A DNA stretch of 64,000 bases from Apoda limacodes (taxonomy: Eukaryota; Arthropoda; Insecta; Lepidoptera; Limacodidae): positions 8,375,001 to 8,439,000 of the forward strand of contig OX291547.1 of NCBI GenBank assembly GCA_946406115.1, given 5' to 3'. Under the pieces are notes generated by a model. The model saw only the letters and a program-made list of their open reading frames with translations, ran no database searches and was not told the DNA's origin. The first letter of the stretch is position 1; every line of letters begins with the position of its first letter. Position numbers and translations under genes: made by a program. Positions 44,571 to 57,300 of this stretch are shown piece by piece.

Positions 44571-45417
44571 TCTCCAGCACCAAAAGGATGTTTGCTGTTC
44601 AAAAACAGTGTAAAAGTAATGCAACGTTCGAATATTACCTTTTGGAATTTTGCGATACTGAAAAAAAAAACAACGAGATGATTCGTTCAGAAACAAACTT
44701 ATTTTAATGAAAAACAATATTACATTGCATTAATAATTTATTATTGCATTATTTAGAAAGCGAAATGGCGCGAAACGAATTAGTTATTTAATTTAAGTAC
44801 CTTAGATTGTTTATTTATATATCGTATTTTTTTTAAATGAGTGACTCGAGTTACGAAGATATTTAACAAGTAGGTAATGCTGAACTACTAGTATAGTATT
44901 ATATAATCTGTGGCTGAACTAAGCTTTTTACCAGAGAAGTCACGCGAAAAATACCGTATGAATTCTTCAGTAATTGGCGATTTTCAAAAGGTGCTAATGT
45001 TAAAAAGAATAGTTAGTACCTACCTATTATTTATTTTTTGGTATAGTAAACTTATTGCTTAATATGGCCTCAGTGTGTTCCTTGCCTAAGACCTGGTTTT
45101 TCGCACTGATTGAGGTGAAAAGTTGTATGTTTAACACGAGAGCAAATTATTTTACGTCTCGTGCCTTTAAATCTCTCGCTGTGCTCAGTATATATTAGAA
45201 TCACTCGCTACGCTCGTCTTTAAATTCTTGATTACCTAGTATAGTATTATATAATCTGTGACTCCGCAAACTTAGGATTTTTGGCCCTTCTCACATAAAA
45301 TAATTTTGTTGAACAAATAACTATTTTAGACCCACTATAATTGGTAAAGATGTACTATGGCATCGACACTTTTCGACATTGGCAGAAGAAACATAGGGGC
45401 ATAAAATGTAAACGAAC
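44571..45417. other. intergenic AT-rich sequence
   Basis: No gene. A phrase 'gtatagtattatataatctg' occurs at about 44,891 and again at 45,239, so a small duplication or repeat end is present. 'tctcgctgtgctcagtatat' near 45,173 is a typical repeat phrase. Confidence 0.4.
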
Positions 45418-45426
45418 AAAAAAGAA

Positions 45427-45498
45427 CTCCACGGCGGGGAATCGAACCCCGGTCTCCCGCGTGACAGGCGGGGATACTCACCACTATACTACCGAGGA
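45427..45498 (-). tRNA. tRNA-Asp (anticodon GTC)
   Basis: The 72-base minus-strand sequence begins TCCTCGGTAGTATAGTGG and has anticodon arm CCCGC-CTGTCAC-GCGGG (anticodon GTC) and T arm ACCGG-GGTTCGATTC-CC. The A box (TAGTATAGTGG) and B box (GGTTCGATTCC) are intact. The acceptor stem pairs except for one T4:T69 mismatch. A run of six T (minus strand, 45,423-45,418) three bases after the 3' end is a Pol III terminator. Upstream, a TATATATG stretch about 30 bases before the 5' end resembles the 5'-flanking TATA of insect tRNA genes. The gene therefore looks functional or only recently decayed. Confidence 0.92.
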
Positions 45499-45499
45499 T

Positions 45500-46465
45500 A
45501 CGTTTAGTTGGCTACAAATTTATACATATATACCCAATAATAAAAAAATTACTATGCTTTCTTTGGCCTTGTGTAAATAAAGAAAACAAAACAATAGGCA
45601 ATAAACCTTGATTACTTAAAAAGACCTACCTACAATAAAATTCTATAATATACATAATTTATTTGACAGCTTCTTTCAATTAGTGCCATCTAGTGTTCTG
45701 TATTGGTGTTACATTAAATGGAATTTGGTTTAAAGTTGTAGCTGTTTATAGAGTTAATAGGTACTGAATAATAGATGTCACTCTTCTGATATGTTACATT
45801 GTTAAGATCACCTATACCTTATAAAATAATAATATAAAATGAGGTATAGGCGAGGATAAGGAGGTCGGTGACTTAAATCCTTCCATAAAAACATGTTTTA
45901 TACACCGTAGACAAAATACACCTTGCTAGATTTATATTTCAATACACCAGTCAAGATTCACGCCATCTGTTGGCTGTTCATCAGACAGACAAAGGGCAGA
46001 GCGAATTTGTAGAATGAACGAGCATGATTACCAAAAGCAAAAGCAAAAGAGCGAGATGCGAGACTATCGCTTACTACTTACATCACACTACTCACTTTTC
46101 TTTCACAAATTTAAAACCAGTTTGACAGAAAGCGTAAAACGTTGTGGTAGTGTCGTGCTGTTCCGTTTAATAACATTGAAATTGTCACTGTTTATAAACA
46201 TTTTACGTATTGTTAGACGTAGCAAAGATATCGTCATGAATAAAGGCACATACTCTTGCGTGCTGCACTTCTTTTTATGTTCGTTTTATCACAAACTATC
46301 GTAAAATCGTACGATTTATTCGTGTGTATAATCTTGGAACTCAGCATCTTGTCTTGGACAGTGTTAAAAATGAAACGAAATGTGTTGTTGTTGAACTTTA
46401 TTAGCTAATAATGTCAGAGAATTAAGTAATGTTTTTGTGAAAAAGAAAACCGATGGACAGACAGA
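45500..46465 (+). promoter_or_regulatory. upstream region and probable 5'UTR of the RYK-like gene
   Basis: Sequence between the tRNA gene and the signal-peptide exon. Repeat phrases 'tagtgccatctagtgttctg' (about 45,680) and 'acgccatctgttggctgttc' (about 45,960) are present. From about 46,000 the composition becomes more balanced, consistent with a promoter and leader. A 96-codon open frame at 46,014-46,304 shows no family features. No start site can be fixed. Confidence 0.35.
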
Positions 46466-46556
46466 ATGAAGTGGTTTACGTTTTTGATGTTTTTGCCGTT
46501 GTGTTTGGGACACCTCGATGTTTATCTTAGCAGTGCCGAAGTTTTGAGGTTACTTG
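46466..46556 (+). CDS. drl: first coding exon of a Derailed/Doughnut (RYK-family) Wnt receptor, partial
   Basis: The exon starts ATGAAGTGG and encodes a signal peptide (MKWFTFLMFLPLCLG) followed by HLDVYLSSAEVLRLL and one base of the next codon, then donor G|GTAAGT. The second part matches the opening of the WIF domain of Drosophila Derailed (the HLNIFL..HEVLRLIG region), including the invariant EVLRL and a Gly codon split by the intron. RYK proteins are single-pass receptors that bind Wnt5 through WIF and carry an inactive kinase domain; they steer axons and muscles. Only this exon is inside the window: no further WIF, transmembrane or kinase exon was seen in the 17 kb to the right, so intron 1 is longer than that. 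Which paralogue (drl, Drl-2 or dnt) cannot be decided from 30 residues. Confidence 0.7.
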
Positions 46557-48758
46557 GTAAGTTCAATCTAATTCAGTTTTAGCATAACATTGCATTGTTC
46601 TGTTCAAACATAATTAGAGCATTAGATATGGCCACATTATGTAACAATTTCGCAGTAGATAAGGTTTTTATCTCTACGAAAATTTGAGTGTAGATCACTT
46701 GTCTTCCTCGCAACTTGTCAGTGTTGCCAAAACCAAATTAAGTTTGAAAAATTCGTAGAATTCTGTAGGGTCCAAATTCGTAAATATACAGTTTTAATAA
46801 ACTTTGACTGTATATAAACGCCATATACCTACCTGTTTTACTGATTTAAAGTTGCCTAGCATACAAAAGAAACATAACAAACTTAAGCGAAACAGAAATA
46901 AAATAACAAAAGTCGTGAATGTTCTCAATTTTTTATTTCAATTAGGATATCACTGTCAGCGTCAATTCCTTTGTCCTTATTATTTATTTATTTATATATT
47001 ATTTTAGTCCTTCATCCATTCCAAAATAGCAATTCTGTTCTGTATTGCCGTTGAGTTTTTAAGGTTCAACCATACAACCACATAATTCCTTAAATTATTT
47101 GGGTAGATTCTAATTAAATTTAACAGAAATTTAGTAGACTTTTAATATTATTATATAGTATAGTAGTAATAAATCTCTTATAAGAGATAAGCTCGCCTTT
47201 GTACTTATAAGTTTTCTTTTGTTTTTGTGTTAGTATGTGTTGTATTGTACAATAAAGAATATATATAGTACAGATTAGGTACCTACTAAGAATACGACTA
47301 GAGACGTCAGCGATGCTCCAGGTCAGTTGCGTCTTGTAATACGCAGAAAAATGACGCTGCGTTTTGTTTAATATACATTTTGGTGCAAAATTAGATTAAG
47401 ACCGACATAAAGCAAAATAGCCCTAAGTAGGATTTTAAGTGAGTAAATCAAGTTTAAATAAAAAAAAACATGTAGATACTACATTATAATTCCAAGGTCT
47501 CTGTAGTAGCAAAAACATAATGCCACAAAATTTTATCGATAGAAAAAAATCACGAAGTCACCGCTAGTTTAATACAATTTTTAATTTACAGTCACAACAT
47601 ACATAAAATTTAGCTAAACTTTTAATAAAATATCACCTAACACAAAACCTTGGGCTGTTTTTTAGCACATTCTATATACATGTGATAAATTTCGTGTTAT
47701 TAACATTTAAGGTTTTGCCGCCCATACTACGTTAATATTCCGCGTTGTATGCAACATTTCTCTTGCTTTATGCCCCCTGTAATGTACGAATGTTCGTATA
47801 TTTGCCATTTATTTCCGTAAGTCCGTATGCAAGGCCCTAAAATCCGTAATACCCAATTATACTGGGAAGACCCAGTACTGGGCGAAGTAGTCAGTACGAT
47901 AGTGCTGAGGAAACTTTTCAGTTCTTAGGTAGTATTTTCCAATGTGTGAGTGTGATATTTATCAAAGATACTAGGGTAAAACGTCCTAATCCCGGCCCCC
48001 GCCTAAATTCGGCCTCAAAAACTTTTAAGCTTATAGATAGGTCAAAATTCCGGTTGGGTGAAAAGTTTTGGCATCAATCACTACTTTATTATATTGTTTT
48101 GATAAATATGCAATATGATGTCTTCATGTCGTACACTCGGGTAGTTTAGTTTACAGAAGCGAGGCGCAGAACAGTGCAATTCTAACACTGATTTGACAGG
48201 AAACGTCAGCGAATACCATTCTGGGAATACGTATTTTTGATCAAACCTATCTTGCAATAGTTTTATTAATGCTTCCGGACAGGAAAATAACTTAAAAGAT
48301 ATCTTTCTTCTAAATTGAAATAACGAGGGCGATGTTACGATTCTGATTTTATTACAAAACAAGGGAGGTGATAGCAATCTTATAATTTTAATGGACTTAT
48401 TAGTATCCTAAGTAAATTAAAGTTTATTTTATTGCTTCTCTTAAAGTTTATTTTGTTAGGTGTTTTCGTTCCAAAGTTCCGCCGCCTTATAATGTTAGTG
48501 ATACTTGACTATATTATCTCTATAGACTATAGACTATGAATATCACGGCCGACATTAGGCTACTCTTACAACCTAAGCTCGGCCATCTTCATCTGGTTCG
48601 ATAAAATACAGGTGTTCAAAATACTAAATAAGTCTATTCATGTAACTGTGTAGAACAGTGTGTTCATAATTATTTGCCATAATACACAATGCAGCTTGCG
48701 ACATTAAAACGCAGTTACCGGTGGAGATTTTAGTAGTCTATTTAATTATTTTTTTTTT
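46557..48758. other. start of the RYK-like gene's first intron
   Basis: AT-rich with no supported exon or clearly named repeat. Confidence 0.4.
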
Positions 48759-49090
48759 AAGTGAAAACTTCTTTAGCGGCGTTGTGCACTTTTTTTGGTA
48801 TGGGTAAAAAATGATAAACTCGCGTCAGGTCACGTGTCCTAATCGTGGAAATTCGTAAGACGGAAACCGTAATGCCACGCCTATTATAATTTTTATTTTT
48901 AGTATTCGCGATTATGAGTAGTACAGGGAGGTTGGATATGGAATTTTAATTCTATGACAGATTGCGATGTCAAATATACTACGTCAAAAAAGTAAATAAA
49001 CAAACATTATTATTTCTTGACAATGTCAAAGACATGTCTTGTGACATATTTGAGTGTTAAGCGCGAATCGTGTGTAAAGGTTTTCACTTC
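48759..49090. mobile_element. 332-bp MITE-like element, copy B
   Basis: Same ends as copy A at 20,104-20,435 ('aagtgaaaacttctttagcg' on the left, 'ttttcacttctgccggcact' at the right) and the same total length. Shared sequence covers roughly the first 100 bases ('gtgcactttttttggtatgg', 'ggtcacgtg', 'attcgtaagacgga'); the rest differs. A SINE has joined its right flank at about 49,113. Confidence 0.65.
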
Positions 49091-49112
49091 TGCCGGCACT
49101 CCCGGAGTGCAA

Positions 49113-49330
49113 ATCGTTTTTTTTTTTTTTTTTTTTTATACCACTAAGGTGGCAAACAAGCACACGGTCCGCCAGATGGTAAGCGGTCACCGTGGCCTAT
49201 GGACGCTTGCAACACCAGGGGTATCACTCGCGCGTTACCGACCATTCAAAAATCCAATAACTTCTTTCTTGAAGAAACCCATACTGTAGTTCTCAGAGAA
49301 AACCTTGTCAGGGAGCTCATTCCAATTAAT
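49113..49330 (-). mobile_element. near-complete lepidopteran SINE copy
   Basis: The best copy in the window. A 24-base T-run (the A-tail on the minus strand) is followed by 'ataccactaaggtggcaaac', 'ggtccgccagatggtaagcg', 'gtcaccgtggcctatggacg', 'actcgcgcgttaccgaccat', 'aataacttctttcttgaaga' and 'agagaaaaccttgtcaggga', ending near 'agctcattcca'. Five further copies occur in the window. Confidence 0.85.
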
Positions 49331-50734
49331 AATTTTATTTATTATTAGTCAATATCAGTTTTTTAAAAAAAAAAAAATGGGAAAAATAAGAAAATACCTG
49401 CATACCCTAATATAATAATGTCTATGCCTCGTTTTTATTAATTAGGGTAAAAGATGGCCGATATTAGGGAAATTTGCCCTACAAAACTTTAAATGCTTAT
49501 CATACTTTATTACGTAATTTAAGATATTTATTATCTCTAATTACATGAAGTGTAAAGGCAAATAGCCTGTTAGTGCATGTGTGGCTAAGACTGAAAGTTG
49601 CCTTTTACGTTAAGGGGGCGACATTTGGGTGTTTCACCCTATCACATAAAATAAAGAGAATAGGGCGTGTTCCGAGTTTTGAAACTATTCCAAAATTGTT
49701 TATATAAAAAAAAATACACAATCTCACACAGTATTTAAATATCTAAAAGATTCAATTTGGAGCGCTATTTGTTTTCGCAGTGATATCACCTAGGTATCAT
49801 CTATCTATAGAAACATAGGCAGTAAAACAATGTTTACTTTTTTTTAAAGCAATCATTCGAGCCGTGTCCGATAAACTAATTCTAGTGTATGTAGGTGTAC
49901 CTACCTAGGTATATTGGGATTCTTTAGTATTAGATATAATATCACTTTTTCAGGGACAAGTTGCAAACAACAGCTCCAAGTTAAAAAAATATACTTTAAG
50001 ATTTTAGCATATTCTAACTCAAAGATTGTTATCTAAAATTTTAATTAGACATCCGTCACAACTGAGCCCCAGTTAAATAAAGTGACAGATTTAAGGGCCC
50101 GTGCCCCAGGCAGGTAATAAACTTATACCAAGTAAAGCCTCTAACAATGTACCCTGTTTTTGTCCCCAACCCATTGTCACCAAACCTGCGACCATGGTCG
50201 TACTCCTATCTGTCATTGTCCACCTCGAGCATCTGCCTTTTGTTCTTGTTTAAATGTTCAGTTATTGTAACAATGCGTAGATTTGTCATTGTAATATCAA
50301 TTCGGTTATTGACATCAGCTTAACAAGTATTTATTCAAAAGCTATTTCAAAGCTTTTTTTTAATTTTTGTATTTTGACTTTTCAATTAGATACCTACTTA
50401 TTTTTTTTTTTTAGGAAAATTTCGACAATTTATTTAGTAAACATTTTTTTAACAAAAACATTTAGACTTCAAATCCATTAAAAAGTAAAAAATAAGCCCC
50501 TGTTTATGCATTGCAGTGTTGCCACTCATATTTTTACATTACAATGGCAATAATTGCATTGGCTTGCATAAAAAAATCTAGTAAAAATCAAAAAGCCAAT
50601 ATGATTCGATTGTAATTTGAAAAATCATCATTATTTTCTAACCCTAGCTGATATTATGATGATATAAAAAATATTTTTTTTATGATTCTAAGTAGTTAGT
50701 TAGTAAGAAATAGTTAGTCTTATCTAAGGCTAAC
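49331..50734. other. RYK-like gene intron, AT-rich sequence
   Basis: Long T runs near 50,400 and 49,840. No recognised feature. Confidence 0.4.
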
Positions 50735-50990
50735 TTAGGCTTCGCTGTCCGTCCGTCCGTCCGTCTGTCACCAGGCTGTGTCTTATGAACCGTTATAGTT
50801 AGACAGTTGAAATTTTCACAGAAGATGTATTTTTGTTGCCGCTTTAACAACGTATACTAAAAAACAGAAAAAAATTATATTTAAGGGGGCTCCCATACAA
50901 CATACGTGACTTTTTTGCTCGTTTTTGTAGATAATGGTACGGAACCCTTCGTACGCGAGTCCGACTTGTACTTGGCCGATTTTTTTAATT
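50735..50990 (+). repeat. 'ggtacggaaccc' interspersed repeat, uninterrupted copy
   Basis: A (GTCC)n run at about 50,748-50,765 is followed by 'ccaggctgtgtcttatgaac', 'cacagaagatgtatttttgt', 'gggggctcccatacaacata' and 'ggtacggaacccttcgtacg', then 'gtacttggccgatttttt'. Matches the split copy at 19,885-20,665. A related but different copy lies inverted at about 52,930-53,145. Confidence 0.7.
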
Positions 50991-53900
50991 TCTACTTCTT
51001 CTCAAATCAGTTTTATGTTTCGTCCAACAAAAATAAAGCATTCACTTATTGAATTGCGACTTAATTAAAAAATTTTGGAACTTATTTTTCAGAGACAGTG
51101 TAGGCATGAAGTGGTATTACCTACCTATGGGGTACCACTCTCGAAGCTCAATTTCAATATCGCTGCGATATTGGCAACAAATAAACCACTTATCTTTCAC
51201 TTTCACGCTACAAAATCAAATGTAATAATTAAGATTACTTATTACTAAATGTAATTACAATGTACCGACCTGTTTAAAAGTACTGACTTTTACATGAGAT
51301 AATTTAATATTGCCGTGCGATTTGAATTGGGATTGTCGTCGACAGTTAGCCCAATGTACTGTGGTGTGGCTTTCTTATTAAAATATTTTTTTAATTATTG
51401 GTTTAGTAGTTGCAGGGATTACCGCCTACATATATTCCAACGACTTGCATGTACCTGTTATTATATATAGAAATTGTTGTTACAAACAAACAAATAAAAT
51501 TTAACCTCTTTTTAATATTATAGTAGTATTTCTTTTTCGTGTTTTTTCATTATTGCACAAGGACAGTTATGAAAATTTTTATCCAAATCCATTGAAATTT
51601 ACCTGAAATATCTTTGCAAAATAGGTGTAGGGAAAAGCAAGCAATAATTTTAATAAATAAAAATCCTCTTTTTGTCCCCAGATAAGTTATTACCCTAAAA
51701 TATTAGCTAAATTTTGACATAATATGCCTCTAAAATGTTCCTAAAAAGCGATTTACTCTAACAGACAATTAATTTTAGATGGCAACACTAAATATTTATT
51801 GTTGTCATTAAAAAAACATTTGATATGCCAGTTATAGTTTTATTGCCTAACCTAACCGAATAAATGTTAGCTACGAAAACTAAAAGTAGACAGTCGAAGC
51901 GCCCACGCAGCTTATGCGCGTAAACTGACACAAATTTAATCAATTTAACACATAATTTATGACATTAATGTATGAGTGTCGTAAAGTTATGGTAAAGAAG
52001 GATTTATTTTTGTTGGAAAAACGTAAAAATGATTTGTAACAAGTAAAAGCTCAACAAAGAAGAGCTAAAAGGTAGGATCTATTATATTTTATTGATGAGA
52101 CTTACTTATAACTATTTCTTAATAACTAACTACTTAGAATCATAAAATAAATTATTATGTGTCATCATAGCAGCTAGAGTTAGAAAAAATCACGATTTTT
52201 TGTATGATAATGAAATAATATTGACTTTTTTATTTTTATTTGATATTTTTATAGTTTGCAATCCAATGTAATTTTTGCGATTAAAAAGGCACGCAAATTA
52301 TAAGTCTCAACACTGCAATTCCTAAAAAAAAAAAAGTAAAATTTTACATAGGGGTTTGCTATTCACACTTTTGTCATTAGCTGCTTAGTTGGTACTGACG
52401 TCAAAGATTAAATTAAAAAAAAATATATACTCATAAATCCATTGTTAAAAAAATATGGTCTATATTTAAATTACATGCATATACACCCTACTCAAGCAAG
52501 CTTTGGTCGTAAAGAAAGTCTACTTACATTTAAATCATGTGTTTTATCAAATTATCTTCTTTTTTATGATTTTGATTTATATCAAAGTCAAAAAAAAAAA
52601 CATTTGAATTTAATCTTGATTTAAATTGGGTTGATACTTTTAAAATGAACAAGCATCCTTATGAAAATCAGCAAAACTCCATGGTTCTAGTAGATGCTAG
52701 GATTCTACGACTAGACTATACCTACATCGTTCGCTGTCATGTGCTACGACTTACATTGCTCGCTGATAATCAGAAAGTATTTATATATAAGTAGATAAAT
52801 ACATTTACAAGAATGTCCTTAACTACATACTAATAACTAACCATGTAAACACTAGGTTATATTTAAAGACTTGAATTCTCTTGGAACCGAGATAGTTATG
52901 AGGTTCTGCTTTACTTACCTCTAATGTTAATAAAACCGACCAAGTGCGTGTTAAGTTAGGGTTCTTTGGAATGAAAATTATTGCCAATGTCTGACAAACT
53001 TATTTAAAACTTTTATGTTAAAAACAATTTTCCTTGAAAGTGTTTTATGAGGTACTATTTTCGTCATTTTTTTAAGTGACGTACGGACGGAAACGACGTT
53101 ACTATGGTTCCGTTTTTATTATTTGGCTACGGAATCCTAAAAAAATAATAAAACGAGCAATGTATACCCTGCTTTTCCTTACTTGTCTCTGATAAACAGT
53201 GATTTACGCTTAAATAAGAAAAGTCACTACATATAAAATAGTACAATCTCGCTGTTTTTATTTTATTGTGTATTTTGTCCGTTTCAAATTTTCAGCCAAA
53301 ATCATAATTTTCTTGTTTTTAAGTTTACAAAATATTACTTGTCAGAAAAAACAGAGTGTAGGTCATAATTGTTATGGACTGAGATTATTTTTAGTGACTT
53401 GAATTAGGGGTCTGGCGACGCACGTGGCTACAGCAATTCGGAAAAACCTAAACTACACAGAAAATTATATAATTTTTAATTTAGATACTTAAATAATGGA
53501 GTGTTATTCTTGCAATACTCCTCCTGTATATGGACAGTTGATTACTGAGGTGTAAAAATATATGTAAGGTCAAGTCAGTTGATTTGTTCATAAGGGATGA
53601 AAAACCTACGACAGTAGTTTGTGTACAAGCACCCTATTAATATTAATAGCTGTGTCAAAGTTCAAAGTTGAAAGAAGTTCTGGAAGGATATGGCACCTCA
53701 AGGAGAAGAAAATACTATTATAGTTATGGCAATTTGTATTGATAAACTGGTTTCTCGGTTGACAAATGAGTCTTCGATAGCCAAGTTCAGAATTTCATCT
53801 TGTTCATCTTACCCTATAAGAAGTTATTGACGAAGAACTGTTCCTATACTAAGTTCGTTAGAAGTGTAACATTACTAACGTTAGTGCGATATACTTATAT

Positions 53901-54720
53901 GTATATATTTTTTTTTCTGATCTTATTTAACATTAAAAAGACATACAGTAAAACATACGAGTCCTAATAGATACATGGACAAACTACTTTTGGAAGTATG
54001 TATAGTCTTTTTTTTAAATATTTTTTTTCTATTGGACAAGATAGTGTTAGGAACAAATGTGTTAGTGCTAACGTAATAATGGCAGCTACATCCAGAAACT
54101 TTTGGCATATTCCCCCTTTTTTTTTGTGAAAAGTAGACTAGATGCTCTTTGATACTCGGCGACTCAAACCCACACTAACATTGAAATTGATTGTCCAAAG
54201 TACCCCTGCTACTTAGGTAATACATGATAAAAAGTTGCACAGCATCCACAGGTAAGAAGATCCTCTATTGAGGCTAAAGTTTCACGACCAGGCTGTGGTG
54301 GATGAAAAATGTAGGACTTCGTGCAATCTGACACTTCATTATCGTGTGGGGTTTCGTCTAGACTCACCGTGACTTCTTCACACGGTGTGGTTCTTTTACT
54401 TGACTTCGAAATGTCAAGGTGGTTAATGTGTTTATTTTTACCATGTATACTATATTTTCTTTAGTATACTTGCTACAGCGATATAAACAACAAGATATAC
54501 CCGTTCCATACTGTTGCCGCACCGAAACGAAATAAGCTAGAAGGACACATTGAAAACCAGTGACGAGAAAGACAACAATACAATGTAAGATAAGTTAAAA
54601 AGAGAGCATTCTAAGGTCATGATACAAAATTTCGGTCTGAGGTATATGTGGTTTTTTTAAAAATGACACTTAATACCTAGAGCAGGCAAGAACCCTCTAC
54701 TCATAGTATAACATAGTTAT
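50991..54720. other. RYK-like gene intron
   Basis: AT-rich. 52,930-53,145 has 'aaaccgaccaagtgcgtgtt' and 'ggttccgtttttattatttg', a remnant of the 'ggtacggaaccc' family. No exon supported. Confidence 0.4.
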
Positions 54721-54724
54721 AGCA

Positions 54725-54765
<41 letters not shown>
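54725..54765. repeat. (TA)n microsatellite
   Basis: An uninterrupted run of about 17-18 TA units followed by 'catacatag'. Confidence 0.95.
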
Positions 54766-54766
<1 letters not shown>

Positions 54767-54839
54767 CATAGTACCTCTATCATATACATTGAGATGATAG
54801 GTATAAAAACAAAACAGGTAAATATAAAAAAAATCCTTT

Positions 54840-57060
54840 ATTGAATCTAATTCCAAGAATGGCTAATCCAATCCAAATCATCCGATCGAGGATCTTCATC
54901 TTCAATAATTTAATTAGGTAAAACTTAAGTTCACGCCAAATGGCGACGGTAACGATCAGTTAATTTTAACTAATTGACTATTGATAAGTATCATGTAATT
55001 TGTACAAACGGATACATAAAAGTATAGTATGTTAACTTGAGCTATATCAGCCAATAATGTTTACTTACGAAACCTTAACCTAACGAAAGTTTCAATTTCT
55101 ATATTCGATCTTTCTTATGCGCCTTCAAAACAAATAGTTGTATTTGCCAAATGACAAAAACATTTAGTTTCCGCCATAAAATTTCGTTATCTCGTCGCGT
55201 TATCTCCAGGTTTTTTTTCGAACCTATGCCAACATTATCAGCTGCACACCTCACTCACTTACGTGTAAATTGTGTCAGTCCGAAGCTTATCCTTCACATC
55301 CGGACCTCTTAGATAACTAGTTTTTATTCCTACATCCATCAGGTACTTATTTAACCAAGAAAGGAATAATAAAAACGCCCCGGGAATAGAACATTGTTAT
55401 TTTAATAAATACTATTAATGCTGCATTCAGAGCTCCATTCGGATCTCGTCATTCCCCTCCGGAGATGTCGCTCCGAGAATTAATAATGAAATATTTCAAT
55501 AAACAGCATGCGAAGCGGCGCTATATAAATATGGGCAGCGTACTTCTGGAAACTATTCTTTATGTAAATAGCGCTGACACGTAGTATGGTGTGGAGTGGG
55601 CCCTAAATAAATTTGATTTCACGGGAGGTTGGATTACGGAGCTGTTTTTAATCCTGGATATAAGTCCCTCCGATGGGACGTGTCGTCGCGACCAGCGGGT
55701 TAATGTAAACTATGTCGCGCTTTCGTGATTAGAATACAATTTATAGTGTTTTTGATTGTTTAAATTAGATGGTGTTAGGTATGTTGTTGAAATGGAGTCG
55801 GGTAGAGATACAGGATACAGTTTTGGTCTTTTTGTTTTCGTTTGCATTTAGTGCATTTGGACCGTCACTATGTACATTCTAGTTATTGAATAATAATTTA
55901 GTTGTCGCGCGTACGTTTTACCAGGTAAATAAATCGCAATAAAACGCATAAATGTTACTACCATAATTTTGACGACCTTGATCCAATATTGGCCCCAATC
56001 CGCCAACGTTCTCAAACCGGCATTGTGCACCGCCTCATGCAATTTTATTTGCTTTGTCATCTTCACAGATGTCGTTTGTGGTGTCAGAGGTCATTCATTA
56101 ATCTTCCTAAAATATCCTTGGGTTATAAAGATAAATGATTTTTCTGTAAATAAAAATGCAGTAGGTACCTATAGATTGAAGAATTAACTTCATGTCAGCA
56201 TATAAGGAAGGCTGCTACACCGCCAGCACCTTATAGTCAGACAAGGTCTAGTTTTTATACTTCCTACTCTGCATAGTCAAGCTCCATGTTTCTCATAAAT
56301 AAGGTCCATTTCATATGCACACATTTCTTTGATCACATGTAGGAGGCCTATATCCAGGAGTGGTGTGGTTTCTAATATGATGATGATGGTGAAATGTGGC
56401 ATGGAGATAGTTTGAGCCCGGGGAAGTACATATGCTTTTTGAAAACAGGCTACGTAAAAACGTCAAGTGTGAGTCGGTTTTTTTTTCTATAATTAAGGAG
56501 TTGCCTTTGAAATCCTACACCGATAACCGAATTTAGGGCGGGTGAAACCGCAGGCAAAGGCTAGTTTTTTATATCAGTGTTATCGTTTACCTTATAGCTA
56601 TAACAACAAAACAAATAAGCCAATATAAATGCCAGCATATCCAGGTCAGCTCGGTCTACAGCTGAATAAATAGATCTATATAAATAACGCGACACCAGCC
56701 AGCTTGACTTGACCCGCATCCAACAACATTGAAACACCTAATTTGTTAACGGCTCTGACGTTTCCTAAATTAATCACAAATAACTATTACAAAATCAAAG
56801 ATAGTTAATCTTTCTAACGAGATGGTCTGTTGTCATACCTATCTATTACTAGCGTTTTGTCTGTCGGTCCTTTATTTTATATTTGTCGTACAAAGTAGAT
56901 GAAAAACAAAAGATAAATTTATTGAAAACTATTTACAGCAACACCAAGGAAAGTAAATACAATTTACAACAAATATTTATGAAGATCTAACATTATCACA
57001 AGTCACCTACTTATACAATTTTTAATGTAGATTGTTTCACTTGGGTAATTATTATCTAGC
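54840..57060. other. RYK-like gene intron, more balanced composition
   Basis: A GC-richer, non-repetitive patch runs from about 55,380 to 55,740 ('tccggagatgtcgctccgag', 'aagcggcgctatataaatat', 'ccctccgatgggacgtgtcg'). 56,430-56,570 is a copy of the repeat at 7,150. No exon supported. Confidence 0.4.
56430..56570 (+). repeat. short interspersed repeat, copy of the 7,150 element
   Basis: 'cgtcaagtgtgagtcggttt', 'tataattaaggagttgcctt', 'accgaatttagggcgggtga' and 'accgcaggcaaaggctagtt' follow the order seen at 7,150-7,262. Confidence 0.65.
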
Positions 57061-57074
57061 TGGATTAAAAAAAA

Positions 57075-57300
57075 AAAAATATAGTTGGTGGTGGCCGAGG
57101 GGTTTCGATTTCACCTTGTGTCCTGGGTGGTGGAGGTACGAGCCTGGCGTGGAGAAATGAGTCTTTTTCTTAATTTCTAAAGTACATTTATAATTGATAC
57201 GCTCCTCGGTGAAGAAAAACATCGTATGTGAAGTCCACAATCCGCACTGGGCCCGCGTGTGGACTATGTTGGCCCAAATGACCCTCGTTGACCCAACAGT
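57075..57300 (+). mobile_element. tRNA-derived SINE-like copy
   Basis: The head 'ggtggtggccgaggggtttc' fits an A box. The body has 'cctcggtgaagaaaaacatc' and 'gtccacaatccgcactgggc' plus 'gtgtggactatgttggccca', phrases typical of moth SINEs. The B box is decayed. Confidence 0.6.

Noticed and set aside
46014..46304. 96-codon open frame upstream of the RYK-like exon
   Set aside because: Low-complexity start (KQKQKS) and no family features; it fits 5'UTR or promoter DNA better than a gene.
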